Source: Pseudarthrobacter sp. fls2-241-R2A-127
GTDB taxonomy: Bacteria > Actinomycetota > Actinomycetes > Actinomycetales > Micrococcaceae
Direction: 5' to 3'
DNA length: 64,000 bases
Assembly: GCF_030209355.1 (NCBI RefSeq)
Contig: NZ_JARVSF010000013.1
Coordinates: 248,001 to 312,000 of the forward strand
Shown here: piece after piece, positions 16,532 through 24,597 of the stretch
Position numbering within the stretch: position 1 is the first letter of the stretch
Layout of the letters: the number at the start of each line of letters is the position of its first letter
Notes under the pieces: generated by a model
What the model was told of the DNA's origin: nothing
What the model saw: only the letters and a program-made list of their open reading frames with translations
The model's database searches: none
Made by a program: the position numbers and the translations under genes

Positions 16532-17473
16532 ATGTCCGCACCTGACACCGTCAAGCCCGAGAACCCGTACGCCCGTACGTACGCCGACTTTCTCGCCCAG
16601 ACCCGGGAGCACGTCCTCGTCGTTCTGCACGACGAGGATCTCTACCGCCACTTCAGGATCCAGGCCCCAGGGACCCGCATGTGGTCCTGGGACGTCACCA
16701 CCTGGCCCGGCCACCTGGCCACCAGCGGCGACATCGCCGACGGCTACATGTTCACCCGAGAACCAGACATGATCGGGTTCTTCGCGTCGGCCGGCAAGAG
16801 CGAGGGCTACTACTCCGACGGTGCGCCAAGCATCGACTTCCGCTACTGGGCCGAGAAGCTCTGCGGCGGCCGCTCCCGCGAAGTAAAGCAGTACGACCCG
16901 GATCTCTTCATCCAGCTGGTGCGGGAGCACCTCGAAGAAAGCGAGGGACTCGGCACCGAGGCCCAGGAGGTCCACCATCAGCAGTTGGCGCTGCTGGCGC
17001 GCCTGCACGAACTGCGCGGCCTTGACGGGGACGCACAGTTGGCGCTCTTCGAGGCCCACTGGACCGCCCAGGAGCACCGAGCGGCCACCGACACCGTGCT
17101 GAACCACGAGCGCCGGAACGCGGCCGCTGCGGCGCGTGCTGCCCTCTGGAGCACCGACGGCATCCCCGACGAGAAGTTCGACCGGCTCACAGAGGAACAC
17201 AACTGGATGGAGATCGCCGACATCGAGGTCCCACGACATTCCCCTGCCGAGCGGCGCATGGAAATCATCGAAGACGCCCGCTGGCACGCCGACAGCGAGT
17301 CGGAGGCCCACAAATGGCTGGCTGAGCACGAGGACACCGTCGGCTCCGACACCTGGGAGTGGGACCTGCGCGACTGGGACATCCACTTCCTGTTCACCTG
17401 CTACTGCGTCGACCTGGCTGTGCGCCTCTACCGCGAGCACGCCGCCGCGAAGACACAGCAATCCGCCGCCTGA
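16532..17473 (+). CDS. Phage/plasmid-type conserved hypothetical protein
   Basis: Start chosen at ATG 16532 after GGAAGGGA; 313 residues. The N-terminal part has a pattern I recall from many actinobacterial phage and plasmid hypotheticals: a tryptophan-rich WSWDVTTWPGHLATSGDI, then GYMFTREPDMIGFFAS, then a DFRYWAEKL segment. The middle and C-terminal parts are helical and acidic, ending with WEWDLRDWDIHFLFTCYC. The biochemical role of this family is not known to me. It is typically found on mobile elements, which suits the context. It is 58 bases downstream of the previous gene and 36 before the next, likely one operon. Confidence 0.7.
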   Translation: MSAPDTVKPENPYARTYADFLAQTREHVLVVLHDEDLYRHFRIQAPGTRMWSWDVTTWPGHLATSGDIADGYMFTREPDMIGFFASAGKSEGYYSDGAPSIDFRYWAEKLCGGRSREVKQYDPDLFIQLVREHLEESEGLGTEAQEVHHQQLALLARLHELRGLDGDAQLALFEAHWTAQEHRAATDTVLNHERRNAAAAARAALWSTDGIPDEKFDRLTEEHNWMEIADIEVPRHSPAERRMEIIEDARWHADSESEAHKWLAEHEDTVGSDTWEWDLRDWDIHFLFTCYCVDLAVRLYREHAAAKTQQSAA

Positions 17474-17509
17474 GCCGACCCCACCCACATCCCGACCCAA
17501 GGAGAACCC

Positions 17510-18211
17510 ATGAGCGCCGATATGCTCACCGCGGCCATCGCCGTCCCGGCCAACCGCACCAAGCCGATCGACTTCGAACGCGGCCGCCTGATGGTCGAGG
17601 AGACCGCGGACCCTGAATCGTTCCGGTTCGACGACCCCGAGTCCCAGCTCGAGGAGCTGGTCGAGGACTTCGACCCCGACATGCACCTGGACGCCGAGGG
17701 CGAGCCGACCCCGGAGGTCATCAAGCGCGTCGGCCGCAGGATCATCGACGAGCTCGAAGAGGTGCTGGACTCCAGCGAGACGGACACCATCGAGGTCGCC
17801 GGCTACCGGCTGTACCTCTCCGGCGGACTCTCCTCGGGCGATTCCCCCACCGACGCCGCCGACGCGATCTGGCACGCCCACCACCTGCCGGTGACCGTCC
17901 TGCTTGCCATGGGATTCATCCCCGACTGCCGCAGGCCGCTGTCCCGGACCAACGGCAACCCCGGACCTGTGACCGACACCGACATCGTCGACGCCAATGC
18001 CCTCGGCCTCGGCACCAAGCCGGAGTGGTCCGGTGCCGACGAACTGGAGTGGATCGCCAACGCGATCGGCTCCGTCCGGCCGCACCCGGGAGACCGGGAC
18101 CCTGCCGAGTACCACGCGGAGTTCACGGAGCAGCACGGCTTCGATCCGGTCGACGACAACTTTCTCATCGGCTATGTCAGCCAGTACGACAACCAGGAAG
18201 GCGGGGACTGA
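17510..18211 (+). CDS. Acidic hypothetical protein (233 residues)
   Basis: It begins at ATG 17510 after CAAGGAGAACCC. The protein is very acidic with no membrane segment. Residues 60-95 hold a D/E-rich helix (LEELVEDFDPDMHLD). The middle has ADAIWHAHHLPVTVLLAMGFIPD, and the C-terminus is polar with EFTEQHGFDPVDDNFL. No domain is recognised. It is flanked closely on both sides (36 bases before, 2 bases after to the TTG start of the next gene), so it belongs to the accessory operon starting at 15849. Confidence 0.7.
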   Translation: MSADMLTAAIAVPANRTKPIDFERGRLMVEETADPESFRFDDPESQLEELVEDFDPDMHLDAEGEPTPEVIKRVGRRIIDELEEVLDSSETDTIEVAGYRLYLSGGLSSGDSPTDAADAIWHAHHLPVTVLLAMGFIPDCRRPLSRTNGNPGPVTDTDIVDANALGLGTKPEWSGADELEWIANAIGSVRPHPGDRDPAEYHAEFTEQHGFDPVDDNFLIGYVSQYDNQEGGD

Positions 18212-18213
18212 CC

Positions 18214-18477
18214 TTGGCCAGTGGTGTTTTCATCCTCTGCGCGTGCTGCGCCCTCAAGCTCGCGAACGACGACGAGTCGGCCTGCCGCGACTACCACGGC
18301 CACGACCACGCTCCGCTGCAGGTGCCGGCTGGCACCGCGATCACCCAGGGTCCCCACGAATGGGCCGGCTCTCTCGAACTGACCTGCCATGGCCATGAAG
18401 ACGGGACCATCCAGCCCCTCGGGGAGTACTGGGTGGCCCAGCCCGGTCCCGCACCGGCCGAAGAAGGAGTGCGATGA
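18214..18477 (+). CDS. Small Cys/His-rich protein
   Basis: Start taken at TTG 18214, preceded by AAGGCGGGG; 87 residues. Early residues include FILCACCALK and CRDYHGHDH, and a later CHGH, giving four to five cysteines and several histidines that could bind zinc. No named zinc-finger class fits. Its stop overlaps the next start (ATGA), so it is coupled to the following small gene, which also has a CPTC pair. The start codon is uncertain because TTG is rare. Confidence 0.55.
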   Translation: MASGVFILCACCALKLANDDESACRDYHGHDHAPLQVPAGTAITQGPHEWAGSLELTCHGHEDGTIQPLGEYWVAQPGPAPAEEGVR

Positions 18478-18758
18478 GCAGCCGGACACCAGTGCCCGAT
18501 GCCCTCTTCGACGCCGATCTCTGCCAGCCTCTCGGCCGCGAGGACTGGGTTGACCGCTTCGACTGGATGATCATCGACAGGCGCGTCGTGCACGCGCCTG
18601 TCACCTGGACATGGACGTGTCCCACATGCGGAGAGTCCGGGGTCATGCCCGATGGTCCCGACCCGCTGGCAGTCCCGCACGGGCCACAGCATGCTGCAGG
18701 ACTTTTCGGGACGATCGTCCCGCTCGACGTCGAGGCCGAGCGTCCGTCCACTGAATAG
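18474..18758 (+). CDS. Small hypothetical protein with a CxxC pair
   Basis: A 94-residue protein coupled by ATGA overlap to the previous gene. The middle reads WTWTCPTCGESGVMPDG, a single zinc-ribbon-like CPTCG knuckle. A partner knuckle is not seen, so any metal site would be between subunits or incomplete. The first 40 residues are polar with aspartates and tryptophans. It is probably a small accessory protein of the same operon. No function can be assigned. Confidence 0.6.
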   Translation: MSSRTPVPDALFDADLCQPLGREDWVDRFDWMIIDRRVVHAPVTWTWTCPTCGESGVMPDGPDPLAVPHGPQHAAGLFGTIVPLDVEAERPSTE

Positions 18759-18786
18759 CCTCACCGCCCGGAAGGAGGGACCCACC

Positions 18787-19281
18787 ATGACAGAAATCAG
18801 CACTGCCACGACCGCGGTCCTCTCGCCGGCCGTGATCGTCGACATCGACGGGACAGTCGCCACGCACACACTTCCCGACGGACGCTTCATCAGGGGACAC
18901 CACGAGTACCGGCTCGTCCCCTGGGACCTGCCCAACCCGCCAGTGATCGAAACCGTGCGCGCCCTGTACGCTGCCGGACTTGAGATCGTGTTCTGCTCCG
19001 GCAGGCCGGTCCTGGACGACAACGGCTGGGACGTCGGCCGCGCGACCTACGCCTGGCTCATCGAACATGTGGGGGAGTGGACCGCCAGCTGCCCTCTGTT
19101 CATGCGCGGACAGGGCGACCGCCGGCCGGACGACATCGTCAAGCCCGAGATCTACGAGGCCTTCATCCGCGGGCGGTGGGACGTCCGGCTCGCGCTGGAT
19201 GACCGGCCCAGGGTGATCCGCGCCTGGCAGGCCCTCGGCGTGCCGGTGTTCGACGTCCAGCCCGGCTCGGGCGAGTTCTGA
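18787..19281 (+). CDS. HAD-family phosphatase like the 3'-phosphatase domain of T4 polynucleotide kinase
   Basis: Start chosen at ATG 18787 after GGAAGGAGGG; 164 residues. The HAD motifs are complete. Motif I is DIDGT (D19, D21), motif II SGRP (S71), and motif III lies in the MRGQGDRRPDDIVK stretch. Motif IV is LDDRPRVI (D138-D139), followed by a W-x-x-x-GVPVF end. This arrangement, especially the MR..GD.RPDDIVK segment, matches the 3'-phosphatase half of phage T4 Pnkp, with no kinase domain. The likely reaction is removal of 3'-phosphates from DNA or RNA ends before ligation. An ATP-dependent ligase lies 2.6 kb downstream on the other strand, which may or may not be linked functionally. Confidence 0.8.
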   Translation: MTEISTATTAVLSPAVIVDIDGTVATHTLPDGRFIRGHHEYRLVPWDLPNPPVIETVRALYAAGLEIVFCSGRPVLDDNGWDVGRATYAWLIEHVGEWTASCPLFMRGQGDRRPDDIVKPEIYEAFIRGRWDVRLALDDRPRVIRAWQALGVPVFDVQPGSGEF

Positions 19282-19286
19282 TGCAT

Positions 19287-19328
19287 GGCCCGCGCCCTCG
19301 ACCCGCAGTGGGCCGCAGGGCGCGGGCC
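19287..19328 (+). terminator. Rho-independent-like terminator
   Basis: GGCCCGCGCCCT (19287-19298) pairs with AGGGCGCGGGCC (19317-19328), followed by TGCTTCTCTTC. Confidence 0.7.
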
Positions 19329-19426
19329 TGCTTCTCTTCAACTGCCCCGCTACGCCATTCCCCAGCGACTCAGTGTCCATCAGGAATGGTGGGATATGAG
19401 GCACTGGCATCCCAGTCGACCACGAA

Positions 19427-19438
19427 TAGACTGGAACC
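19427..19438 (+). promoter_or_regulatory. Candidate -10 (TAGACT) giving a leaderless antitoxin transcript
   Basis: TAGACT at 19427-19432 is followed by six bases and then the ATG of the antitoxin gene at 19439. There is no ribosome binding site, which fits leaderless translation, common in actinobacteria. Confidence 0.5.
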
Positions 19439-19810
19439 ATGACTGACGACAAGACCCCCCAGGCCCCGCGCGAGGGCTCCCTGCCGAAGTTCTCCGTGAA
19501 CGTCGCCCCGACCCAGAAGATTACCGCCGCCGACCTGGGCACCCTGCTCGAGCGCTTCCGCGCCGGGGATGCCGAGCCCCTGATCTTCGGTGACGGGAAC
19601 GTCCCCGAGGCCGCCGTAATCCCGTTCGCCGACTTCGTCGACCTGCTCCGGCGGGTCCATGCCGACGAGACTGCCTTCCAGGCCGAGCTCTCCCGCCGCA
19701 TCCGTGCCTCCGACGCCTCCGAGGAGCCCGGCCTGACCCTCGATGAGCTCGGCGATGAGCTGGGCGAGCCTGCCCGGTCAATGATCCGCAAGGTGCTCGA
19801 CGATGACTGA
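19439..19810 (+). CDS. Type II antitoxin (YefM/Phd-like)
   Basis: A 123-residue protein. Its middle, ITAADLGTLLERFRAGDAEPLIFGD then EAAVIPFADFVDLLRR, resembles the Phd/YefM-type fold in which a beta hairpin reports on a small regulatory domain. The C-terminus is acidic and probably disordered until it wraps the toxin. The gene overlaps the next one by eight bases, the usual antitoxin-first arrangement. It should repress its own promoter, which appears to be the leaderless TAGACT at 19427. Assignment as antitoxin is supported by the partner gene; the DNA-binding family is less sure. Confidence 0.7.
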   Translation: MTDDKTPQAPREGSLPKFSVNVAPTQKITAADLGTLLERFRAGDAEPLIFGDGNVPEAAVIPFADFVDLLRRVHADETAFQAELSRRIRASDASEEPGLTLDELGDELGEPARSMIRKVLDDD

Positions 19811-20309
19811 GGGGCTGCGGATCAAGGTCCATCTCAGCCCCGGGGCCCGCCAGGACATCGAACGGCTCAACCAGCGCGCCCTGAAGAATCCGCACAGCCG
19901 GGACGAGGCGCTCCTTGAGGCCACCATCGTCATGCTCCACCGGCTCAACGGCCGCCGCCACCCGACTAAGCCGCTGGACTACGACTCCCGCTTTGCCGAC
20001 CTCTCCGACTGCGACACAACCTACGTCGGTGCGGACCCCCATGAGAAGCCGCCGCTGCGCATCGTCTCACGCGACGTCAGGCCCGAGCCGCCCGGCGGCA
20101 TCACCCGGCGCGAGATCGTCGCCATCGGCGCACGCCGCGACAGCGAGGTCTACCGGACAGCCGGCCAGCGCCTCGGGCGGCCCGTCGGGGTCACCCTCGA
20201 CCAGCTCGCCGCCCAGCGCCGCGCATCCGCGGCGAAGAATCATGCCCCGCAGGCGGGCAGGGGGCTCGACACACCCGCACCAGTCGGTGCAGACCTCGAG
20301 TTCGACTGA
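19803..20309 (+). CDS. RelE/ParE-like toxin
   Basis: A 168-residue protein overlapping the antitoxin. A basic N-terminal part with helix ARQDIERLNQRALK is followed by PLDYDSRFADLSDCDTTYVG. The core strand pair is PLRIVSRDVR and EIVAIGARRDSEVYRTAGQRLGR. The R-I-V-x-R ... VVAIG-x-R-x-x-x-x-VYR layout is that of RelE/ParE-superfamily toxins widely seen in actinobacterial TA pairs. If RelE-like, it would be a ribosome-dependent mRNA endonuclease; catalytic residues cannot be fixed by eye. A 35-residue A/P-rich tail is unusual. The pair likely stabilises the element in its host. Confidence 0.7.
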   Translation: MTEGLRIKVHLSPGARQDIERLNQRALKNPHSRDEALLEATIVMLHRLNGRRHPTKPLDYDSRFADLSDCDTTYVGADPHEKPPLRIVSRDVRPEPPGGITRREIVAIGARRDSEVYRTAGQRLGRPVGVTLDQLAAQRRASAAKNHAPQAGRGLDTPAPVGADLEFD

Positions 20310-20349
20310 CCATTGGGCCTCGTTTCTGTTCGTCATTCAGCCTTTCTCA

Positions 20350-20363
20350 TAGAATGGACATGA
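20350..20363 (+). promoter_or_regulatory. Candidate -10 (TAGAAT) for the small membrane-protein pair
   Basis: TAGAAT at 20350-20355 lies eight bases before ATG 20364, with GTCATTC upstream. It again fits a leaderless transcript. Confidence 0.45.
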
Positions 20364-20705
20364 ATGATGATTCGATGGAGACGGGATGAAGTGATGCACG
20401 ACTACGACACGGACCACCAGACCTGGGAACCGGCAGTCGCGGAACCACGCCGGGGGATGAGCCCGCGGGCGCAGCTGACAATCCGCCGGAGCCTTGCCCT
20501 GGCGATCGCCCTGGGAATGGCCTACGGCATCTTCCATGTGGTCTTCCGCACCGATGTTCTTGCGCCGGTGCTCGCGTACGCCGAACCCGTCAAAGAGGGG
20601 ATCACATGGGTGATCGAGGATCCGAAGCGGGCCTGGCTGGCCTTCGCCGTGCTCGTCATCCCGCACATCGGGCTCTACTACCTGCTGTTCGAGGACCGGA
20701 AATGA
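20364..20705 (+). CDS. Small membrane protein with two membrane segments
   Basis: Start taken at ATG 20364, fitting a leaderless transcript from the TAGAAT at 20350. ATG 20394 (103 residues) is an alternative. Up to 113 residues with a polar N-terminus, one hydrophobic segment near residues 45-62 (LALAIALGMAYGIFHVVF) and another near 90-108 (WLAFAVLVIPHIGLYYLLF). Its stop overlaps the next start (ATGA) and that gene also encodes two membrane segments, so the two probably assemble together. In this element a transfer-channel accessory is plausible, but nothing in the sequence is diagnostic. Confidence 0.65.
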   Translation: MMIRWRRDEVMHDYDTDHQTWEPAVAEPRRGMSPRAQLTIRRSLALAIALGMAYGIFHVVFRTDVLAPVLAYAEPVKEGITWVIEDPKRAWLAFAVLVIPHIGLYYLLFEDRK

Positions 20706-20959
20706 GGGGACTGGCCATGCTCAGGAACACCAGAACGATCGTGGGGCTGTGCGCGCTCAGCGGAGTCTCGGTCACCGCCGTCATCGGCTGGGCTACCGGC
20801 TTCTTCGCCTGGGCCGTGGGCTCCGTCCGTAGCCTGTGGGATGGCTTCATCGCCTTCCTCAACTCGCCGTTCAGCTGGGAGCACCTCGCCGCCGGCGCGG
20901 GCGTGCTGCTCATCCCGATCATCATCATTGTCGTGATCTTCGCCATCGCGGATAACTGA
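20702..20959 (+). CDS. Small membrane protein with two membrane segments
   Basis: 85 residues from ATG 20702, coupled by ATGA to the preceding gene. Hydrophobic segments lie at about 12-38 (IVGLCALSGVSVTAVIGWATG onward) and 63-82 (AGVLLIPIIIIVVIFAI). The loop between is short and aromatic (SLWDGFIAFLNSPFSWEHL). There is no signal-peptidase site or catalytic motif. The pair 20364/20702 probably forms a membrane heterocomplex. A holin-like or channel-accessory role is conceivable but unproven. Confidence 0.65.
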   Translation: MRGLAMLRNTRTIVGLCALSGVSVTAVIGWATGFFAWAVGSVRSLWDGFIAFLNSPFSWEHLAAGAGVLLIPIIIIVVIFAIADN

Positions 20960-21029
20960 GTCGCGCGGCATCTTTTGCAGTACCCGCTCCGGCCGCCGAT
21001 TCTTGCTTCAGCGGGTACAAATTGGCTGC

Positions 21030-21851
21030 TTAGGCCCGCGACAGCTCGGAATGCCGCTCGAGGCTGTACCGGATCAAATCCATAGCCGGGGTAAGGGCCC
21101 AGACAAGCAGCCTCATGGTCGGCCGGTTTTCCTTGGCGATGACATCATCCGGCAGAGAAGTTGACTGCGCCGGCTTCAGCACGGCATCCGCGGCCCAGCG
21201 CCTGCCGTGGGCAAAACCCGAGCACAGCTGCCATACGGACAAGGCGGACGTCCTGGGCACCAGGTCGCGGACCTGCGTGAGTATGTGCGTGCTGCTGGGG
21301 AGAATCAACTTTCCAGCGGCCCCGGAGGCATCGAGAATAGCCTGCAGTTGCGCCTTGTCGCTGTCGAAGTCCGGAAGCGTTCCCTGAAGATTCGGATGGC
21401 GACGTGCCAGTTCGCTGTACGCAGTCTCGCGGTCTTTGGCTACCTTCAGCGACAGAGACAGCGAACGAACTATCCTGGTCGCCTGTTCTTCTGGCGCTGA
21501 AATCCAGGCGGCCTGTGCGGCGCACTCAATGGCTGCCCTGACCAGCGAGAACGGGGCAAGAGTATGTGATGCTCCGGCACCAAGCATGATGCTGTCCAGC
21601 GCGTGCAAATGATCGATCGCGCTGACTACCGCATTGGCGATGTTGTGCGACGCCTGGTGGGGTTTGATGAGCCCATCGTCCTGCGCCAGACGGCTTCCGG
21701 CTTCCGGGATCCATGCCTCGTGGGAATCCCGGAAGCCCAGCCAGGTCCTCAGCTCCTGAAAATACGAGTCGGCAATCTCGAACTCTTCAGGTTCATCTTC
21801 TCGTCGCATGACTCCATTCTTCACATGGCTACATTCTTTATCGCCAGGCAC
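21030..21851 (-). CDS. Helical hypothetical protein
   Basis: Up to 273 residues from GTG 21851, which lies inside the end of the upstream ligase gene with GGAAGG eight bases before it. ATG 21809 is an alternative start. The protein is nearly all helical, rich in alanine and serine. It has a conserved-looking RAAIECAAQAAWISAPEEQATRI stretch and a later CSGFAHGRRWAADAV segment. These resemble uncharacterised helical bundle proteins seen near defence or repair genes, but I cannot name a family. Gene overlap implies co-expression with the ATP-dependent ligase. Confidence 0.65.
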   Translation of the reverse strand: MPGDKECSHVKNGVMRREDEPEEFEIADSYFQELRTWLGFRDSHEAWIPEAGSRLAQDDGLIKPHQASHNIANAVVSAIDHLHALDSIMLGAGASHTLAPFSLVRAAIECAAQAAWISAPEEQATRIVRSLSLSLKVAKDRETAYSELARRHPNLQGTLPDFDSDKAQLQAILDASGAAGKLILPSSTHILTQVRDLVPRTSALSVWQLCSGFAHGRRWAADAVLKPAQSTSLPDDVIAKENRPTMRLLVWALTPAMDLIRYSLERHSELSRA

Positions 21852-22932
21852 GCTGGAAGCCTTCCGGGAGGGATACTTCCGTCGGCGACAACTCAGGCCT
21901 GACCCGCATGAGGCGGACTGAATGCCGGAATGCCTGACCCGACCAGGCTATGTCGGCCGAGACTTCAACCACCAACGGCTCCACCAAAGTCAAGCGAGTG
22001 GTGCCGCCCTCCTTGGTGAAGCGGTCCAGCACCCGTTCGCTGATTTCCTCCGGCCATGGATGCCTTCCCCGGGGAGGACGAAGATATGTGGCCAGATCCC
22101 TTCCCGCACGAGCCGTCAAGGACGTGGACCGGCCGACAATCCGCAGCCGTCCGTGTACCGGCAAACCCACCACCGCTGCCCGCGGGTGCGCCATGGGACC
22201 TATGACCGCCGCAAGAACCACATCAAGGGCGCTTCTGCTCTTGACCTTCAGCCAGATTCGCCGGGGCTCGTACGTCTGCCCTTCACCCTTGATCACAATT
22301 CCTTCCACGCCCGTGGCGGTCATGTCACTGAACCACGTGGCCGCCAGGGCCTGGTCGCTGGTCACCGGTGACAGATGCAGTGGCGGAACCCACCCGCGCG
22401 CCAGCTCCTCGAGCAGAGCCCGGCGGTCCCGGAATTGAAGCCCGCGGGTATCCTGCCCCGCCACTGCCAGGACGTCGAAGGCGATCAGCGAGGCAGGGCT
22501 TTTCATCACGAGCTCCGCAAGAGCCGCCTTTGAGCTCACCAGGCGCATCTGCAGCGCATCGAAATCCAGCCGCCCTTCGGACCACACCACAACTTCGCCA
22601 TCGACAACACAGCCCGGAGGGATCTGCTCACGCACGGAAGCCAACACGTCCGGAAAGTACCTGCTCAGATCCTTGCCCTGTCTGCTGTAGAGCCACGCCC
22701 CATCCGAACCGACCAGGCACACTGCCCGGAAACCGTCGAACTTCATCTCAAAGACTGAGCCGCCGGACAGTGCGTCACCGCGTGGTATCGACTCCACGGC
22801 CTTGGCCAAAGCAAGGGCAACAGGAGGATGCAGGGCGGCCGGCAAACCTTCGAACATCGTGGGCACAGCGTAAGCCCAGCGAAGCAGGGGTGGAAACAAG
22901 GCTTCCTCCCGGCTGGATACAGCACCAAGCAC
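21838..22932 (-). CDS. ATP-dependent DNA ligase (LigC/LigD-ligase-domain type)
   Basis: Up to 364 residues; starts at GTG 22932, TTG 22899 or ATG 22857 are all possible. Ligase motif I is EMKFDGFRA, with K64 as the AMP-accepting lysine (numbering from GTG 22932). Then come DGEVV, motif III LIAFDVL, motif IV GVEGIVIKG and motif V WLKVKS. A C-terminal OB-like domain of about 120 residues completes a minimal ligase. Size and motif spacing fit the compact bacterial ATP-dependent ligases of the LigC or LigD-C type used in end joining and repair. No Ku or polymerase gene is next to it here. It is co-transcribed with the downstream helical protein. Confidence 0.85.
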   Translation of the reverse strand: MLGAVSSREEALFPPLLRWAYAVPTMFEGLPAALHPPVALALAKAVESIPRGDALSGGSVFEMKFDGFRAVCLVGSDGAWLYSRQGKDLSRYFPDVLASVREQIPPGCVVDGEVVVWSEGRLDFDALQMRLVSSKAALAELVMKSPASLIAFDVLAVAGQDTRGLQFRDRRALLEELARGWVPPLHLSPVTSDQALAATWFSDMTATGVEGIVIKGEGQTYEPRRIWLKVKSRSALDVVLAAVIGPMAHPRAAVVGLPVHGRLRIVGRSTSLTARAGRDLATYLRPPRGRHPWPEEISERVLDRFTKEGGTTRLTLVEPLVVEVSADIAWSGQAFRHSVRLMRVRPELSPTEVSLPEGFQRAWR

Positions 22933-22940
22933 CGGGAAGC

Positions 22941-22959
22941 GTCACAGCAAAGCTGTGAC
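22941..22959. promoter_or_regulatory. Palindrome in the divergent ligase/149-residue gene region
   Basis: GTCACAGC (22941-22948), AAA, GCTGTGAC (22952-22959) form a perfect 8-bp inverted repeat between divergent genes, where an operator would be expected. A CATTCGA follows at 22991. Confidence 0.45.
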
Positions 22960-23010
22960 CGGGTCCTTCTTCGATCAGGGAAACCAACCACATTCGAAAC
23001 AGGAGTCGTC

Positions 23011-23460
23011 ATGTCCACTGAAGCTGTTACAAACCCCGCTGGGTCTGCCGGGACTGCCGGTGGCCGGCGCTACAAGGAACCCACCTCACAGCAGATTGAA
23101 GATGCCGCGGCCCTGATGTTCCTGGCGGCGACAAGGAAAGCTCTGCGGGACCAGCAGCACATCTGGGATGTCGAACTGGAGTTGGAACTCACCTACACCG
23201 TGCACAACCAGCGCAGGTACTGCGTGCACGCCAGCACCCGTACAGGTGAAAGCCTCACGGGCCCACACGGTGTTCTCGTGCATCCGGCCAACGGAACTGC
23301 GGAAACGGCTGCCTGGAGCATTGCCGCCGAGGTTCGCAATGCAACGGCAAAACGTCGGCAAAGGCGGCCATCAAGATTGCGTGACTACTGGCCTTTACCG
23401 GGGCGGGGCTTCCGAGGACCTTCCTGGCGTGGCTTGTGTTTTGTCTTTGCCGATCTTTAG
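23011..23460 (+). CDS. Small hypothetical protein (149 residues)
   Basis: It starts at ATG 23011, with CAGGAGTCGTC just upstream. The central part is a small alpha/beta unit: IEDAAALMFLAATRKALR helix, then VELELELTYTVHNQRRYCVHAST strands, then a helix WSIAAEVRNATAKRR. The last 35 residues are basic and overlap the convergent gene at 23395, so the natural end may have been altered. No known family is recognised. It is transcribed divergently from the ligase. Confidence 0.55.
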   Translation: MSTEAVTNPAGSAGTAGGRRYKEPTSQQIEDAAALMFLAATRKALRDQQHIWDVELELELTYTVHNQRRYCVHASTRTGESLTGPHGVLVHPANGTAETAAWSIAAEVRNATAKRRQRRPSRLRDYWPLPGRGFRGPSWRGLCFVFADL

Positions 23461-24453
23461 CCAGAACCAACCGACATACCAAAGAATCGCCACCAGTCCG
23501 ATGACAAAGCTGCCAAGCAGCAGAATCTTGGACACGACGTCCAGGCCCTTGGGCTCAAAGGCCATCATGATCAACGGTACGAGGATTCCCAGCGAGAGGA
23601 GGCCCAGCATCCACATGGCCGCAGCCACACCCACAGGCTTGCCGACGCGGGCCAGCTCTTCATCCAAGCGGTCCCGCTCGGCCACAGCCGCCCGGAGTTG
23701 CGTCCGCAGATCTGCCTCAGCCTTGATTTCCTCGTCCTGCCGTCGCAGGCTTGCCGCGTGTGCCGCATCTGAAATGATCCCCGGTCGAAGTACCGAAGAT
23801 AAATCCGCATAGCTGCTCGGTCCAAACATCGCCAGACCCGCCGGAGAGGGAAGGCTGCGTCGCCGATGCTTGAAGGCCTGTTCGTAAATATCCTGATCGG
23901 CGTCAGCAATCACCAGACCCCGCTCGACAAGAGCTTCAAGCTCCAACGCCTTGGTGTCACCCTTCCTGAGCTTCCCGTTGATAGCCTTCACCGCGTCCTG
24001 CACGCGTTGCCGAAGCGAAAGCGCATACGGTTTGAGCTCATCCACTGCCGTTCCCCCTAGCAAGCGGCCTTGGATCAAGGAGTCGAGATCCAAAGCCGGA
24101 TCTTCGAGTATTTTCTCCACTGCTTCTTCGTAGAGATAGCTCTTTGCCCTGTTCAATCGCGTCTGATGGGCCTGGTCCAGGTCCGACTCAATGTGCTGAA
24201 TACGGCCGGTGGCTGCTTCCACTAACCTCCTGATACCCTCGCGTTCGCTGGAGATCGCGACAAGCCGGCTGACCAGGAAACCACCAATGATGGCGACCAG
24301 AACGGCCGACGCCTGGCTGAGGGCGGACAACAAAGTGCTCGGGTCCCAGTCCTTTTCCGCCGACCTGACAATCACACTGAATGGATCGCATTGCACCACT
24401 GACTGGAGCAATGGCACATGGGAGGTACAGGTGAGGAATTCAGACGAGATCAC
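23395..24453 (-). CDS. Membrane protein with a long coiled-coil middle
   Basis: Start taken at GTG 24453 (352 residues), because a TATGAT box sits six bases before it, fitting a leaderless transcript. Longer in-frame starts run into the terminator at 24531. One membrane segment lies near residues 45-65 (ASAVLVAIIGGFLVSRL) and two near the C-terminus (VAAAMWMLGLLSLGILVPLIMMAF; ILLLGSFVIGLVAILWYVGWFWL). Between them are about 200 helical, charged residues (DEEIKAEADLRTQLRAAVAERDRLDEEL) that should form a cytoplasmic coiled coil. No enzymatic motif is seen. Confidence 0.7.
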   Translation of the reverse strand: MISSEFLTCTSHVPLLQSVVQCDPFSVIVRSAEKDWDPSTLLSALSQASAVLVAIIGGFLVSRLVAISSEREGIRRLVEAATGRIQHIESDLDQAHQTRLNRAKSYLYEEAVEKILEDPALDLDSLIQGRLLGGTAVDELKPYALSLRQRVQDAVKAINGKLRKGDTKALELEALVERGLVIADADQDIYEQAFKHRRRSLPSPAGLAMFGPSSYADLSSVLRPGIISDAAHAASLRRQDEEIKAEADLRTQLRAAVAERDRLDEELARVGKPVGVAAAMWMLGLLSLGILVPLIMMAFEPKGLDVVSKILLLGSFVIGLVAILWYVGWFWLKIGKDKTQATPGRSSEAPPR

Positions 24454-24530
24454 CGAGCGATCATAAGCGACCCCTGACGATGCGCCGTGCACAGGGACCG
24501 GTCTTGGCACCTGCAGCCCCTTACGGACAG

Positions 24531-24573
24531 AAGAACCCCGGTGATGCTTCCGCATCGCCGGGGTTCTTCTTTT
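24531..24573. terminator. Strong bidirectional Rho-independent terminator
   Basis: AGAACCCCGG and CCGGGGTTCT form the stem with an inner TGATG/CATCG partial match, followed by CTTTTTTTCTG on the plus strand. It terminates the minus-strand HU-like gene ending at 24598. Confidence 0.9.
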
Positions 24574-24597
24574 TTTCTGTCAGCAGCTGCCCGTCGT

